Shown here piece by piece: positions 9,630 to 19,570 of a DNA stretch of 64,000 nt. The stretch spans positions 1 to 64,000 of the forward strand of contig NZ_CAKRAH010000001.1 in the NCBI RefSeq assembly GCF_934294775.1, written 5' to 3'. This DNA is from an uncultured Dorea sp. (GTDB taxonomy: Bacteria > Bacillota > Clostridia > Lachnospirales > Lachnospiraceae). The notes under the pieces were generated by a model, which did no database searches, was not told the origin of the DNA, and saw only the letters and a program-made list of their open reading frames with translations. Position numbers and translations under genes: made by a program. Position 1 is the stretch's first letter. The number at the start of each line of letters is the position of its first letter.

Positions 9630-10517
9630 ATGTACAAAATTTTAAAAGCAGAACAATTAACTGCTAACATCTTTCTGATGGATGTAGAAGCTCCTCGTGT
9701 AGCAAGACATTGTGAACCGGGACAGTTTGTCATTGTAAAGATGGATGAAAAAGGAGAAAGAATCCCTCTGACAATCTGTGACTATGACAGAGAGGCCGGA
9801 ACTATTACGATCGTATTCCAGCCAGTTGGAGCATCCACAACAAAAATGAAAGAATTAAAAGCAGGAGATTATTTCCGCGATTTCACAGGTCCGTTGGGAA
9901 ATGCTTCAGAGCTGGTGGATGAAGATATTGAAGAACTGAAAAAGAAAAAGATCCTGTTTGTCGGCGGTGGTGTCGGGGCAGCACCGGTATATCCACAGGT
10001 AAAATGGCTGCATGAGCATGGTGTGGATGCGGATGTTATCATTGGATCTAAGACAAAAGATATGCTGATTCTGGAAAAAGAGATGGAAGCTGTATCAGGA
10101 AATTACTATCCATGTACAGATGATGGCTCTTATGGACATGCCGGAATGGTTACTACAATGGTAGAAGAACTTGTCGAGAAGGGAAATAAATACGATGTCT
10201 GTATCGCAATCGGCCCAATGATCATGATGAAATTCGTATGCCTTCTGACAAAGAAACTGGAGATTCCGACAATCGTAAGTATGAACCCTATTATGGTAGA
10301 TGGAACTGGTATGTGTGGTGCCTGTCGTCTGCATGTGGGTGATGAGATTAAATTTGCCTGTGTAGATGGTCCGGAATTTGACGGACACCTTGTTAACTTC
10401 GATGAGGCAATGAAGAGACAGCAGATGTATAAGACTCAGGAGGGTCGTGCAATGCTGAAATTACAGGAAGGCGATACGCATCACGGTGGATGCGGTCAGT
10501 GCGGAGGTGACGAGTAA
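9630..10517 (+). CDS. nfnA: NADH-dependent ferredoxin:NADP+ oxidoreductase, subunit A
   Basis: 295 residues from ATG 9630 with AGGAGG upstream. The fold is ferredoxin-NADP reductase: FAD-binding RIPLTICDYD near residue 55, NAD-binding VGGGVGAAPVYPQ near 110, then a C-terminal [2Fe-2S] cysteine set in GTGMCGACRLHVGDEIKFAC. It is the FAD/[2Fe-2S] small subunit of the electron-bifurcating NfnAB complex, which couples NADH and reduced ferredoxin to NADPH. The annotation alternative is dihydroorotate-dehydrogenase electron-transfer subunit, but the adjoining GltD-like gene one base downstream argues for NfnA. Confidence 0.85.
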   Translation: MYKILKAEQLTANIFLMDVEAPRVARHCEPGQFVIVKMDEKGERIPLTICDYDREAGTITIVFQPVGASTTKMKELKAGDYFRDFTGPLGNASELVDEDIEELKKKKILFVGGGVGAAPVYPQVKWLHEHGVDADVIIGSKTKDMLILEKEMEAVSGNYYPCTDDGSYGHAGMVTTMVEELVEKGNKYDVCIAIGPMIMMKFVCLLTKKLEIPTIVSMNPIMVDGTGMCGACRLHVGDEIKFACVDGPEFDGHLVNFDEAMKRQQMYKTQEGRAMLKLQEGDTHHGGCGQCGGDE

Positions 10518-10518
10518 G

Positions 10519-11913
10519 ATGGCAGATGTATTAAAGAAAGTTCCAGTAAGAGAGCAGGAACCAAAGGTTCGTGCTACAAATTTTGAAGAAGTATGTTATG
10601 GATATAATAAAGAAGAAGCGATGGAAGAGGCAACAAGATGCCTGAACTGTAAGAATGCAAGATGTATCCAGGGATGTCCTGTATCCATCAACATTCCTGC
10701 ATTTATCGCAGAGATCAAAGAAGGTAATATCGAAGAGGCTTACAAAGTGATCGGTCAGTCTTCTGCACTTCCTGCTATCTGCGGACGTGTATGTCCTCAG
10801 GAATCACAGTGCGAGAGTAAATGTGTCCGTGGTATCAAGGGCGACGCAGTATCCATCGGTAAGCTGGAAAGATTTGTCGCAGATTATGCGCTGGAAAATG
10901 ATATCAAACCAGAAAAACCAGAAAAGACAAACGGACATAAAGTAGCAGTCATCGGTTCCGGTCCGTCAGGACTTACCTGTGCCGGCGACCTTGCAAAGCT
11001 TGGATACGAAGTAACTGTATTCGAAGCACTGCATGAACTTGGCGGTGTTCTTGTATATGGTATTCCTGAATTCCGTCTTCCAAAACAGAAAGTTGTTAAG
11101 AAAGAAATCGAAAAAGTTAAAGAACTTGGCGTTAAATTTGAGACAAACGTTGTTATCGGTAAGTCTACAACGATCGACCAGTTGATGGAAGAGGAAGATT
11201 TTGAAGCTGTATTTATCGGTTCCGGTGCAGGACTTCCAATGTTCATGGGAATCCCGGGTGAGACAGCCAACGGAGTATTCTCTGCAAACGAATACCTGAC
11301 AAGAAGTAATCTTATGAAAGCATTCGATGATTCTTACGATACACCAATCGCAGCCGGCAAGAAAGTAGCCGTTGTCGGTGGTGGTAACGTAGCTATGGAT
11401 GCTGCAAGAACAGCCCTTCGTCTTGGCGCAGAAGTACATATCGTATACCGTCGTAGCGAAGCAGAGCTTCCTGCACGAGTAGAAGAAGTACATCACGCAA
11501 AAGAAGAAGGCGTTCAGTTCGATCTTCTTACCAATCCAAAAGAAATCCTTGTGGATGAAAATGGATGGGTAAAAGGTATGAAAGTTATCAAGATGGAACT
11601 GGGTGAGCCGGATGCTTCCGGAAGAAGACGTCCGATCGAGATTCCAGGTTCTGAATATGAGATTGAATTAGATACTGTTATCATGTCTCTTGGAACATCT
11701 CCAAACCCATTGATTTCTTCTACAACAAAGGGTCTTGAGACAAATAAGAGAAAATGTATCGTAGCAGAAGAAGAAAACGGACAGACTTCAAAGGCTGCCG
11801 TATTCGCAGGTGGAGATGCTGTAACAGGTGCTGCAACTGTAATTCTTGCTATGGGAGCCGGAAAAGCAGGAGCAAAAGGTATTCACGAATACCTTTCTCA
11901 GAAAAATGCATAA
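10519..11913 (+). CDS. nfnB: NfnB (glutamate synthase small-subunit-like) subunit
   Basis: 464 residues; ATG 10519 begins immediately after the nfnA stop. The N-terminal [4Fe-4S] cysteines are in CLNCKNARCIQGCPVSIN and in CGRVCPQESQCESKC. Then come an FAD dinucleotide fold (VIGSGPSGLTCAGDLAKLG) and an NADP fold (VVGGGNVAMDAARTA), with the C-terminal FAD motif FAGGDAVTGAATVI. There is no glutamate synthase large subunit nearby, so the protein is better read as NfnB than GltD. Confidence 0.87.
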   Translation: MADVLKKVPVREQEPKVRATNFEEVCYGYNKEEAMEEATRCLNCKNARCIQGCPVSINIPAFIAEIKEGNIEEAYKVIGQSSALPAICGRVCPQESQCESKCVRGIKGDAVSIGKLERFVADYALENDIKPEKPEKTNGHKVAVIGSGPSGLTCAGDLAKLGYEVTVFEALHELGGVLVYGIPEFRLPKQKVVKKEIEKVKELGVKFETNVVIGKSTTIDQLMEEEDFEAVFIGSGAGLPMFMGIPGETANGVFSANEYLTRSNLMKAFDDSYDTPIAAGKKVAVVGGGNVAMDAARTALRLGAEVHIVYRRSEAELPARVEEVHHAKEEGVQFDLLTNPKEILVDENGWVKGMKVIKMELGEPDASGRRRPIEIPGSEYEIELDTVIMSLGTSPNPLISSTTKGLETNKRKCIVAEEENGQTSKAAVFAGGDAVTGAATVILAMGAGKAGAKGIHEYLSQKNA

Positions 11914-11947
11914 CCGGTAGTCTTGGATTAATATAATCTGAAGTTAT

Positions 11948-11999
11948 AAAAACGATGGAATTTTACATTTGTATTCATGTAAGGTTCCATCGTTTTTTT
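11948..11999 (+). terminator. Terminator after nfnAB
   Basis: Long stem: AAAAACGATGGAA (11948-11960) pairs with TTCCATCGTTTTT (11985-11997), with an inner TTTTACAT/ATGTAAGG extension, ending in a T run. Confidence 0.85.
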
Positions 12000-12124
12000 G
12001 TTGGGAATGTATCGACAGGAAGACTAATGGAAATGGAGCATTTAGTGAAGTGTTAAGAATCCGATAGCTATGGAAGGGCAGCAATTTTTGTGCGGAGGTT
12101 TTAGCGTATAAAAACGATATAGAC

Positions 12125-12154
12125 TTGAATAAGAATGGCGGTATGTGGTATTAT
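12125..12154 (+). promoter_or_regulatory. Possible promoter of the helD-like gene
   Basis: TTGAAT (12125-12130), 18 bp, TATTAT (12149-12154). The interval 12000-12309 contains no convincing gene. Confidence 0.35.
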
Positions 12155-12309
12155 GAAGAAACATATTTTATCCGCCTGTATTACGAAAAGACAGTAGCAG
12201 ATTTTATAAAAAAGTAGAAAGTATATGCCGGACTATTGAGTGGATAAGATAAAAAGACAGGAAGTAGAAAATCAGATAAGAATTATTAAAAAAAGACAGG
12301 TTGGGGATT

Positions 12310-14352
12310 ATGGCAGAATTAGATTTAACAGATGGAAAGATTTTTTTAAATAAAGTAACAGAAAAAATCCGCACACGACTGGCAGAAGTAGATGCGTCCA
12401 TTGAGGCAGGGCAGAAAGATATCCAGAGTATGAATGAATATTACTGGGAGAACTACACCGAGATGGATGAATACGGTTATGAGAATTACGATAACCAACA
12501 GGCGCTTTTACATCAGGTAAATGATAATCAGGAAAAGCAGAAGATGCGACATCGTCTCCGCAAGATGTTAGAAGCACCGTTCTTTGGACGTGTTGATTTT
12601 ATCTATGATGGGGAAGAGGAACCGGAGATCTTTTATATAGGAATCGGAAACTTTGCGGAGCGTACAGGTATGCTTCCTCTGATCTATGACTGGAGAGCAC
12701 CTGTCAGCGGGCTTTTTTATGATTATGATAAGGGACCGGGATCTTACGAAGCACCGGCCGGGACAATTGAAGGTGAGATAGCTGCCAAATGGCAGTATAA
12801 AGTAAAAAACGGCAGGATGGTCTATGCATTTGAAAGTGATACCAAGATTGATGATGACATCCTAAAACAGGAACTGGGAACAAATAGTGATGTACAGCTG
12901 AAAAATATCGTGCGTACGATCCAGAAAGAACAGAATGCAATCATCCGTAATACACACGACCGCATCCTTGCAATCCAGGGGGCAGCTGGAAGCGGGAAGA
13001 CTTCGGTGGCGCTGCATCGTATTGCTTACCTGTTGTATCATGACAGAGAGCATTTGAAATCTTCGAATGTACTGATCCTTTCTCCGAACAGTGTGTTCTC
13101 GGATTATATTTCCCATATCCTTCCGGAACTTGGAGAAGAAAATATTCAGGAGATGAGTTTTGATCTGTTTGCATACCGTGAGTTAAAAGGAATTGTGCCT
13201 GACTGTGAAGACCGTTACGACCAGCTTGAGAGGACGATGAAACTTCAGGATCCATATCTGACAGAGAGGTTTGAAGAAAAGCAGTCAGAAGGATTCGTCG
13301 GTCTGATGGAAAGCTTTCTTGCAAGACTGGAAGATGAGCTGATGGATTTTCATGCGATTGAATATAAAGGAATTAAAAAGACAGAAGAAGAACTTATTAA
13401 TTTATTCTATTTTAAATTCCAGAATGCACCACTGCTTGGACGTATGGATGCAATCAGGGATTATTGCGTAGATGAATATGAGACCCTGCTTGGACGTGAT
13501 CTGTCGGAAGAAGAACTTCTGATCGTACAGGATAAATTTGACAAGATGTATGTAACAAAGGATATTTACAAGATCTACGGGTGGCTTTTAGAAGAGTGCG
13601 GATATCAGGCACTTCCAGATGTAGAATATGAAAAACGCAAACTGGAATATGAAGATGTATTCCCGGTGCTGTATCTGAAATACCGCCTGACAGGAAAAGC
13701 CGTGCATAACCATATCAAGCATCTGGTTATTGATGAGATGCAGGATTATTCTTATCTTCAGTATGTGATACTGAATCAGATATTCAAGTGTAGAATGACA
13801 ATTTTAGGAGATAAAGCGCAGACACTTGATGAGCAGATGCGTGATGTATTACAGTTCCTCCCGGGGGTGTTCGATCAGAAGATACGTAAGATTGTAATGA
13901 ATAAAAGTTACAGAAATACCATGGAAATTGCAAGATATGCAGAGGAACTGACTGGTGTAAAGGATGTAGAACTTTTAAAACGTCATGGAAAAGAAGTGGT
14001 AGAAGAGAACTTCCAAACAGAGGATGCGATTTTGGATGAAATTCTTTCGAAAGCAAAACTGGGAGAAGACGAATATGAAACTGCTGCCATCATTGCTATG
14101 ACAGAAGCAGAAGCATTCACTTTATATCAGGTGTTAAAATCACGTGGTGAAGAAGTGCACTATATTGACCGTAACAGTTCTGCCTTTAAAAAAGGACTTA
14201 CTGTTACAACTTTTTATCTTGCAAAAGGTCTGGAATTTGACCAGGTATTTGGTGTATTCAAGGATGTGGGAAACCCTATGCTGAATCAGGCAAAATACAT
14301 CTGTGCGACAAGGGCATTGCATGAGTTATATATGTATCAGATAACAGAATAG
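12310..14352 (+). CDS. helD: HelD-type UvrD-like ATPase (RNA polymerase recycling)
   Basis: 680 residues. An N-terminal coiled-coil (about residues 5-90) precedes a superfamily 1 ATPase: Walker A is IQGAAGSGKTSVALHR (about 220) and Walker B is LVIDEMQDYSYL (about 475). Near the C terminus come ILGDKAQT and the motif-V-like TFYLAKGLEFDQVF. In Bacillus HelD binds RNA polymerase and releases stalled or inactive complexes using ATP. Length is slightly below B. subtilis HelD. The start is ATG 12310 rather than the TTG at 12301; the RBS is weak. Confidence 0.85.
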   Translation: MAELDLTDGKIFLNKVTEKIRTRLAEVDASIEAGQKDIQSMNEYYWENYTEMDEYGYENYDNQQALLHQVNDNQEKQKMRHRLRKMLEAPFFGRVDFIYDGEEEPEIFYIGIGNFAERTGMLPLIYDWRAPVSGLFYDYDKGPGSYEAPAGTIEGEIAAKWQYKVKNGRMVYAFESDTKIDDDILKQELGTNSDVQLKNIVRTIQKEQNAIIRNTHDRILAIQGAAGSGKTSVALHRIAYLLYHDREHLKSSNVLILSPNSVFSDYISHILPELGEENIQEMSFDLFAYRELKGIVPDCEDRYDQLERTMKLQDPYLTERFEEKQSEGFVGLMESFLARLEDELMDFHAIEYKGIKKTEEELINLFYFKFQNAPLLGRMDAIRDYCVDEYETLLGRDLSEEELLIVQDKFDKMYVTKDIYKIYGWLLEECGYQALPDVEYEKRKLEYEDVFPVLYLKYRLTGKAVHNHIKHLVIDEMQDYSYLQYVILNQIFKCRMTILGDKAQTLDEQMRDVLQFLPGVFDQKIRKIVMNKSYRNTMEIARYAEELTGVKDVELLKRHGKEVVEENFQTEDAILDEILSKAKLGEDEYETAAIIAMTEAEAFTLYQVLKSRGEEVHYIDRNSSAFKKGLTVTTFYLAKGLEFDQVFGVFKDVGNPMLNQAKYICATRALHELYMYQITE

Positions 14353-14468
14353 CAGGAAGCAGATATAGTAAAAATGTATAAGATAATGAACTGCATAATT
14401 GCAGAAACCAATATGGCAAAAGAATAATTGTATGCATAATAAAGAATAGAGATAGAAAGAAAAGTGGA

Positions 14469-14948
14469 ATGAAGATAACATTAATTACCGTAGGAAAGAT
14501 AAAAGAAAAGTATTTAAAGGATGCAATTGCAGAATACAGTAAAAGACTGAGCCGCTACTGTAAACTGGAGATCATCGAGGTGGCGGATGAAAAGACACCA
14601 GATAACGCAAGTGAAACGGTAGAAGATGGTATCCGTGACAAAGAAGGAGAACGGATCTTAAAATACGTCAAAGACGATGCGTATGTGGTTACACTTGAAA
14701 TCAAAGGAAAGCTTTTGACCTCAGAAGAACTGGCAGAAAAAATCGATAAACTTGGAATCCAGGGAACCAGTCACATTATATTCATTATCGGTGGATCAAT
14801 AGGACTTGGAAAAGAAGTGCTGAAGCGTTCGGATTATGCGCTGAGTTTTTCTAAGATGACATTTCCACACCAGCTGATGCGGGTAATCCTTCTGGAACAG
14901 ATTTACAGAAGTTATCGGATTATCAGTCATGAGCCATATCATAAATAA
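14469..14948 (+). CDS. rlmH: 23S rRNA pseudouridine-1915 N3-methyltransferase
   Basis: 159 residues, full length for RlmH (SPOUT methyltransferase). Start MKITLITVGKIKEKY and the SAM-binding knot region FIIGGSIGLG followed by the conserved C terminus LLEQIYRSYRIISHEPYHK are diagnostic. It methylates Psi1915 in helix 69 of 70S ribosomes. Confidence 0.95.
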   Translation: MKITLITVGKIKEKYLKDAIAEYSKRLSRYCKLEIIEVADEKTPDNASETVEDGIRDKEGERILKYVKDDAYVVTLEIKGKLLTSEELAEKIDKLGIQGTSHIIFIIGGSIGLGKEVLKRSDYALSFSKMTFPHQLMRVILLEQIYRSYRIISHEPYHK

Positions 14949-15079
14949 AATGGCATGACGAGGAAAATGTAGCAGGAGCGCTCATGATTATGTAAATATG
15001 CACAAAATCATGAGCACATATTTGTGGAAAATAAAGATAGACATAAAAAGCAAGCCTTGTTATAATATATCTGTCATTT

Positions 15080-15140
15080 GGGTTGTAACTCTTTGAGGCA
15101 TTACTGATGACACCGATACACGATAGCAGTAAAGGTGTTT
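15080..15140 (+). promoter_or_regulatory. RAT-like antiterminator RNA site upstream of the BglG-family gene
   Basis: Bases 15080-15104 read GGGTTGTAACT, then AGGCATTAC, resembling the ribonucleic antiterminator sequence bound by BglG/LicT proteins. It is followed by an alternative hairpin (ACACC 15110-15114 / GGTGT 15134-15138). The same pattern recurs at 16033, which strengthens it. Suggests autoregulation of the antiterminator. Confidence 0.5.
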
Positions 15141-15201
15141 ATGTCTTGGAGGGTTTATTTTTATATACAGAAAAGATAAGACACTGGACGGGTGAGAGAA
15201 G

Positions 15202-16041
15202 ATGCAAGTAATAAAAAAGTTAAACAACAATTTCGCGATTTGTCTCGACGGAGAAGGAAAAGAACTGATTGCATATGGAAAAGGAATAGGATTTCCCAAA
15301 GTACCGTATGAAATTACAGATTTAAGTCAGATAGACCGTACTTTTTATGATATTGATCAAAAATATCTCGCATTGTTGACGGAATTACCGGAAAAGGTGT
15401 TTCATTTTACGGCAAAGCTGGTGGATATCGCACATAACGAACTACAATATGAGCTGAATCCTAATCTTGTACTGACACTGGCAGATCATATTAATTTTTG
15501 CATTCAGCGTGCACGAAAGAATATATATGTGCAGATGCCATTGATTTATGAGATTGAACAGACATTTCCAAAAGAAGCAAAACTTGGGAAATATGCTGTG
15601 CGTCAGATAGAAAAAAGATTTGCGGTACAGCTGAATGAAAATGAAGCTTCCGGAATTGCGATGAGCTTTGTAAATGCGAGAAACAGTGCAGAGAGCAAAA
15701 AGGACTCTTCTATGCAGAAGTGGTATAAAGAAGTTCTGGAAGATACGATTAGTATTGTGGAAGATACAATTGGAATTGTGATAGAGAGAGATTCGTTTAA
15801 TTTTGCAAGATATTCTTCGCATTTGATGTATTTGTTAAAAAGAATTGCATCAGATCAGACCCTGGATACAGAAAATGGAATTATGTATCAGTCCATCCGG
15901 GAGGAATTTCCGGAAATTGCAGAGTGTGTAGACTTGTTTGAAACATATTTCCAGGATAAGTTTGACATCAGACTTTCCAAGGAAGAAAAAAAGTATCTGA
16001 TGCTTCATATCAACAGAATATGTGTAAGAGAAGGATTGTAA
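15202..16041 (+). CDS. licT: BglG/LicT-family transcriptional antiterminator
   Basis: 279 residues with the expected three domains. The RNA-binding CAT domain is residues 1-55 (MQVIKKLNNNFAICLDGEGK, then GKGIGFPK). PRD1 follows (conserved His in LADHINFCI) and then PRD2 (HLMYLLKR and MLHINRI). When its PTS substrate is present it is dephosphorylated on PRD1, binds RAT RNA and prevents termination. RAT-like sites flank the gene, one overlapping its stop codon, so it likely controls itself and the PTS operon behind it. Confidence 0.9.
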   Translation: MQVIKKLNNNFAICLDGEGKELIAYGKGIGFPKVPYEITDLSQIDRTFYDIDQKYLALLTELPEKVFHFTAKLVDIAHNELQYELNPNLVLTLADHINFCIQRARKNIYVQMPLIYEIEQTFPKEAKLGKYAVRQIEKRFAVQLNENEASGIAMSFVNARNSAESKKDSSMQKWYKEVLEDTISIVEDTIGIVIERDSFNFARYSSHLMYLLKRIASDQTLDTENGIMYQSIREEFPEIAECVDLFETYFQDKFDIRLSKEEKKYLMLHINRICVREGL

Positions 16042-16107
16042 CCAATCGGGCATTACCTTCCATGACAGATGTTACGGGATTCGTACGTCGGTTGTGGGAG
16101 GTTTTTT
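16033..16107 (+). promoter_or_regulatory. RAT antiterminator overlapping a terminator, before the PTS gene
   Basis: RAT-like GGATTGTAAC then GGGCATTACC (16033-16057) overlaps the licT stop. The 3' end of it, ACCTTCCA (16055-16062), can pair instead with TGGGAGGT (16095-16102) to make a terminator followed by a T run (16102-16107). The two structures exclude each other, which is the expected BglG-family switch. Confidence 0.65.
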
Positions 16108-16246
16108 AATACCAAAGTATACACGAGAAGCTGCCGGTTGTTCAAAGTGCTCGTAAGGAACTGTGAAGTTTGGCAGATTATATTGTGTGATTAAAAAATA
16201 CACATGAAGTTTGGAATGAAGGAAAAGAAGAAAAGGAGAGAAAGAA

Positions 16247-18127
16247 ATGGCAGATAAGAACAGACAGATTGCAGAAGAAGTACTTGCTGCAGTTGGTGGC
16301 AGTGCGAACATTACATCCGTAACACATTGTATGACAAGATTACGTTTTGTCTTAAAAGATCAGAGTATTCCGGATAAGAAAAAACTGGAAAGCATAAAAG
16401 GTGTTATGGGAACAAATATTGCAGGCGGACAGTATCAGGTTATTATCGGGAATTCCGTAGGAAAGGTTTACAAAGAACTGGTTGCAATCAGTGGCGCTAC
16501 TGATACTGTGGCCATGGATGATGATATGGCCGCTGAAAAAGAAAAGATAAATCCGGTTGTTGCAGCTCTTGATTTTATCGCAGGATGTATGACACCGTTA
16601 TTTACAGCAATTATTGCAGGTGGTCTGATAAAGGTATTATTAGTAATCTTTGGACCAACGCTTTTAAATCTGCTTTCATCTGAAAGTGATACGTATATTT
16701 TAATGAACGCCCTTGGTGATGCACCGTTTTACTTTTTGCCGGTTCTGGTAGCATTTACAGCTTCTAAGAAGTTAAATTGTAATTCTTATCTGGCGGTAAT
16801 GGTTTCGTCTGTACTGATATATCCAGATGTAATCACGTTACTTGGCGGAGATAAGGCGACACATTTATTTGGAGTGATTCCGGTAGTGCATGGAAGCTAT
16901 TCATCTTCGATTATTCCGGCTATGTTATCAACAATTCTTTTGATGTATGTTGAGAGACTGGTAGACCGTATTACACCGGAATGGTCAAAGAATTTCCTGA
17001 AACCACTTCTGATCGTAGTAATCACAGCACCGATTACACTTTGTGTACTGGCACCACTTGGTCTTATGATAGGAAACGGATTACAGTTTGTGATCAATGG
17101 GATTTATGGATTTGCACCATGGCTTGCAATGCTTATTCTTTCGGGACTGATGCCGTTTATTGTTATGACGGGTATGCACTGGGCGTTTGTACCGGCCTGC
17201 CTGATGTCTCTGGCAAATCCAGGATATGATGTATTATTACTTCCGGCAATGCTTGCAAGTAATATTGCACAGTCAGGTGCGACATTTGGAGTGGCTGTAA
17301 AAACAAAAGATAAAAATATCCGGGAAATGGCAATCCCGGCAGGAATCTCTGCACTTCTCGCAGGGGTTACAGAACCGGCTATGTATGGTATCACATTAAA
17401 ATTAAAACGACCAATGATTGCTGCTTGTATTGCAAGTGGAATCGGCGGACTTATGGCAGGATTTATGTCATTGAAGGCATATGCTTTTGCAACTCCATGT
17501 CTGACAGCCATTGTACAGTTTGTTTCACCGGAAGGTGGTAAGAATATAATTTGTGCAATTGCTGTATTAATTGAAAGCTTTGTTGTAGCATTTGTATTAT
17601 CTATAATTATGACAAAAAATGAAACAAATGACTTAGAAGAGATAGAACAGAATGAAGATATGAAAACTGCAGAGGTATCAGAAGGTTTAACAGGTGAAAT
17701 GCAGATCAGTGTTCCCATCAAAGGCGAAGTGATCGCACTTTCAGAAGTAAAAGATCCTACATTTGCAGCAGGAATCCTTGGAGAAGGCTTGGCAGTAGTG
17801 CCGGAAGAGGGAAAAGTATATGCTCCGTTTGATGGTGTATGCGAGAACATCTTTGATACTTTACATGCGATGGGACTTAAATCAGATAATGGGGTAGAGC
17901 TTTTGATTCATGTAGGACTTGAAACCGTCCAGCTGAACGGGGAACCATTTACTGCACATATTCAGGACGGAAAACATTTCCAAAAAGGTGATCTTCTGTT
18001 AGAATTTGACATAGATGCAATTAAAAAGGCAGGATGTGAGATCCAGACACCGGTGATCGTAACAAATGCAGATGAATTTGACAGTATAGCAATAAAGAAC
18101 GATAAAATTATTATCGGAGGTAAATAA
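16247..18127 (+). CDS. bglF: Beta-glucoside PTS transporter, EIIBCA fusion
   Basis: 626 residues. The EIIB domain is at the N terminus with its phosphorylated Cys in VTHCMTRLRF. A hydrophobic EIIC (about residues 100-460) has many membrane segments and the MTGMHWAFVPA region. The C-terminal EIIA (about 490-626) has its His in LLIHVGLETV. It imports and phosphorylates a beta-glucoside. It sits behind the RAT switch and 3 bases before the GH1 gene, so it is co-expressed with the hydrolase. Exact sugar is not decidable from sequence. Confidence 0.9.
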   Translation: MADKNRQIAEEVLAAVGGSANITSVTHCMTRLRFVLKDQSIPDKKKLESIKGVMGTNIAGGQYQVIIGNSVGKVYKELVAISGATDTVAMDDDMAAEKEKINPVVAALDFIAGCMTPLFTAIIAGGLIKVLLVIFGPTLLNLLSSESDTYILMNALGDAPFYFLPVLVAFTASKKLNCNSYLAVMVSSVLIYPDVITLLGGDKATHLFGVIPVVHGSYSSSIIPAMLSTILLMYVERLVDRITPEWSKNFLKPLLIVVITAPITLCVLAPLGLMIGNGLQFVINGIYGFAPWLAMLILSGLMPFIVMTGMHWAFVPACLMSLANPGYDVLLLPAMLASNIAQSGATFGVAVKTKDKNIREMAIPAGISALLAGVTEPAMYGITLKLKRPMIAACIASGIGGLMAGFMSLKAYAFATPCLTAIVQFVSPEGGKNIICAIAVLIESFVVAFVLSIIMTKNETNDLEEIEQNEDMKTAEVSEGLTGEMQISVPIKGEVIALSEVKDPTFAAGILGEGLAVVPEEGKVYAPFDGVCENIFDTLHAMGLKSDNGVELLIHVGLETVQLNGEPFTAHIQDGKHFQKGDLLLEFDIDAIKKAGCEIQTPVIVTNADEFDSIAIKNDKIIIGGK

Positions 18128-18130
18128 AAA

Positions 18131-19570
18131 ATGAGCTTATCAAAAGATTTTCTCTGGGGCGGCGCTACAGCCGCTAACCAGTGTGAAGGGGCATGGAATG
18201 TAGATGGCAAAGGAGTATCGGTTGCAGATATCTGTACCGGAGGAAAATTCGGACAGAGCAAGCGTATTACACCAGTATTGGAAGAAGGAACTTTTTATCC
18301 AAGCCATGATGCAATACAGCATTATTACCGTTTTAAAGAAGACATTGCATTATTTGCCGAGATGGGATTTAAATGCTATCGTTTTTCTATCAGCTGGACA
18401 AGAATCTTCCCAAACGGGGATGAAAGTGAGCCAAATGAAGCTGGACTTAGGCATTACGAAGAAGTGATCGATGAATGCTTGAAATATGGAATCGAACCTC
18501 TAATCACCATTTCTCACTATGAAGTTCCATTCGGGCTGACGAAGAAATGTAATGCCTGGGTCAGCCGAAGAATGATTGACTATTATCTGAATTATTGCCG
18601 TGCAATTTTTACACGCTATAAAGGAAAAGTAAAGTACTGGCTGACATTCAATGAGATCAACAGTTCAGTTGCACCAATGGGAGCACTTTTGAACCAGGGA
18701 ATCTTAAATGATCTTGAGAATCCGACAGAATTCATGAACCAGCCGGACATTCCACAGCAGAGATACCAGGGATTGCATCATATGTTTGTGGCATCTGCAC
18801 TTGCTGTAAAAATAGCGCATGAAATCGACCCGGAGTACAAAGTTGGAAACATGATGATTTATATGAGTAGTTATCCTCTGACCTGCAATCCCAAAGATGT
18901 CCTGGAGTGTCAGAAATATAATCGTATATATAACTATTTCTGCACGGATGTACAGGCAAGGGGAGCATATCCTGCTTATGCAGACAACATGTTAAAAGAG
19001 ATGGGCGTAACCATCATCAAAGAACCGGGAGATGACGAAATTCTGAAAAACGGAACGATTGATTTTATTACCTTTTCTTATTATATGTCTTCCTGCCAGA
19101 CAGCAGATCCGACAAAAGAAAGCGGGGAAGGCAATATCCTCGGCGGGGTAATGAATCCTTATCTGAAAGCATCCGACTGGGGATGGCAGATTGATCCGGA
19201 AGGTCTGCGTTATGCGTTAAATGATCTGAGCGACCGCTATGAACTTCCACTTATGGTTGTTGAAAATGGCCTGGGAGCAAAAGATACCATTGAAGAAGAT
19301 GGAACCATACAGGATGATTACCGCATTGAATATTTAAGAAAACATATCGAACAGATGAAGCTTGCAGTGGAAGACGGAGTAAATCTGATGGGATATACAC
19401 CATGGGGATGTATTGATCTGGTGTCTGCATCTACCGGTGAATATGCAAAACGCTATGGTATGATCTATGTAGGCCGTTATGATGACGGAACCGGAGATTT
19501 TGCACGTCTGAAGAAAAAATCATTTTACTGGTACCAGAATGTAATCAAGACAAATGGAGAAGAATTATAA
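18131..19570 (+). CDS. bglA: 6-phospho-beta-glucosidase (GH1)
   Basis: 479 residues, the normal GH1 length. The start MSLSKDFLWGGATAANQCEG is the GH1 N-terminal signature; the acid/base Glu is in TFNEIN and the nucleophile Glu in VVENGLG. It cleaves the phosphorylated glucoside delivered by the preceding PTS inside the cytoplasm. The stop is directly followed by the ATG of the HAD gene. Confidence 0.92.
   Translation: MSLSKDFLWGGATAANQCEGAWNVDGKGVSVADICTGGKFGQSKRITPVLEEGTFYPSHDAIQHYYRFKEDIALFAEMGFKCYRFSISWTRIFPNGDESEPNEAGLRHYEEVIDECLKYGIEPLITISHYEVPFGLTKKCNAWVSRRMIDYYLNYCRAIFTRYKGKVKYWLTFNEINSSVAPMGALLNQGILNDLENPTEFMNQPDIPQQRYQGLHHMFVASALAVKIAHEIDPEYKVGNMMIYMSSYPLTCNPKDVLECQKYNRIYNYFCTDVQARGAYPAYADNMLKEMGVTIIKEPGDDEILKNGTIDFITFSYYMSSCQTADPTKESGEGNILGGVMNPYLKASDWGWQIDPEGLRYALNDLSDRYELPLMVVENGLGAKDTIEEDGTIQDDYRIEYLRKHIEQMKLAVEDGVNLMGYTPWGCIDLVSASTGEYAKRYGMIYVGRYDDGTGDFARLKKKSFYWYQNVIKTNGEEL

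Noticed and set aside
17104..17850. 248-residue minus-strand frame
   Set aside because: Antisense to the PTS transporter gene, no RBS; a mirror of its codon pattern.
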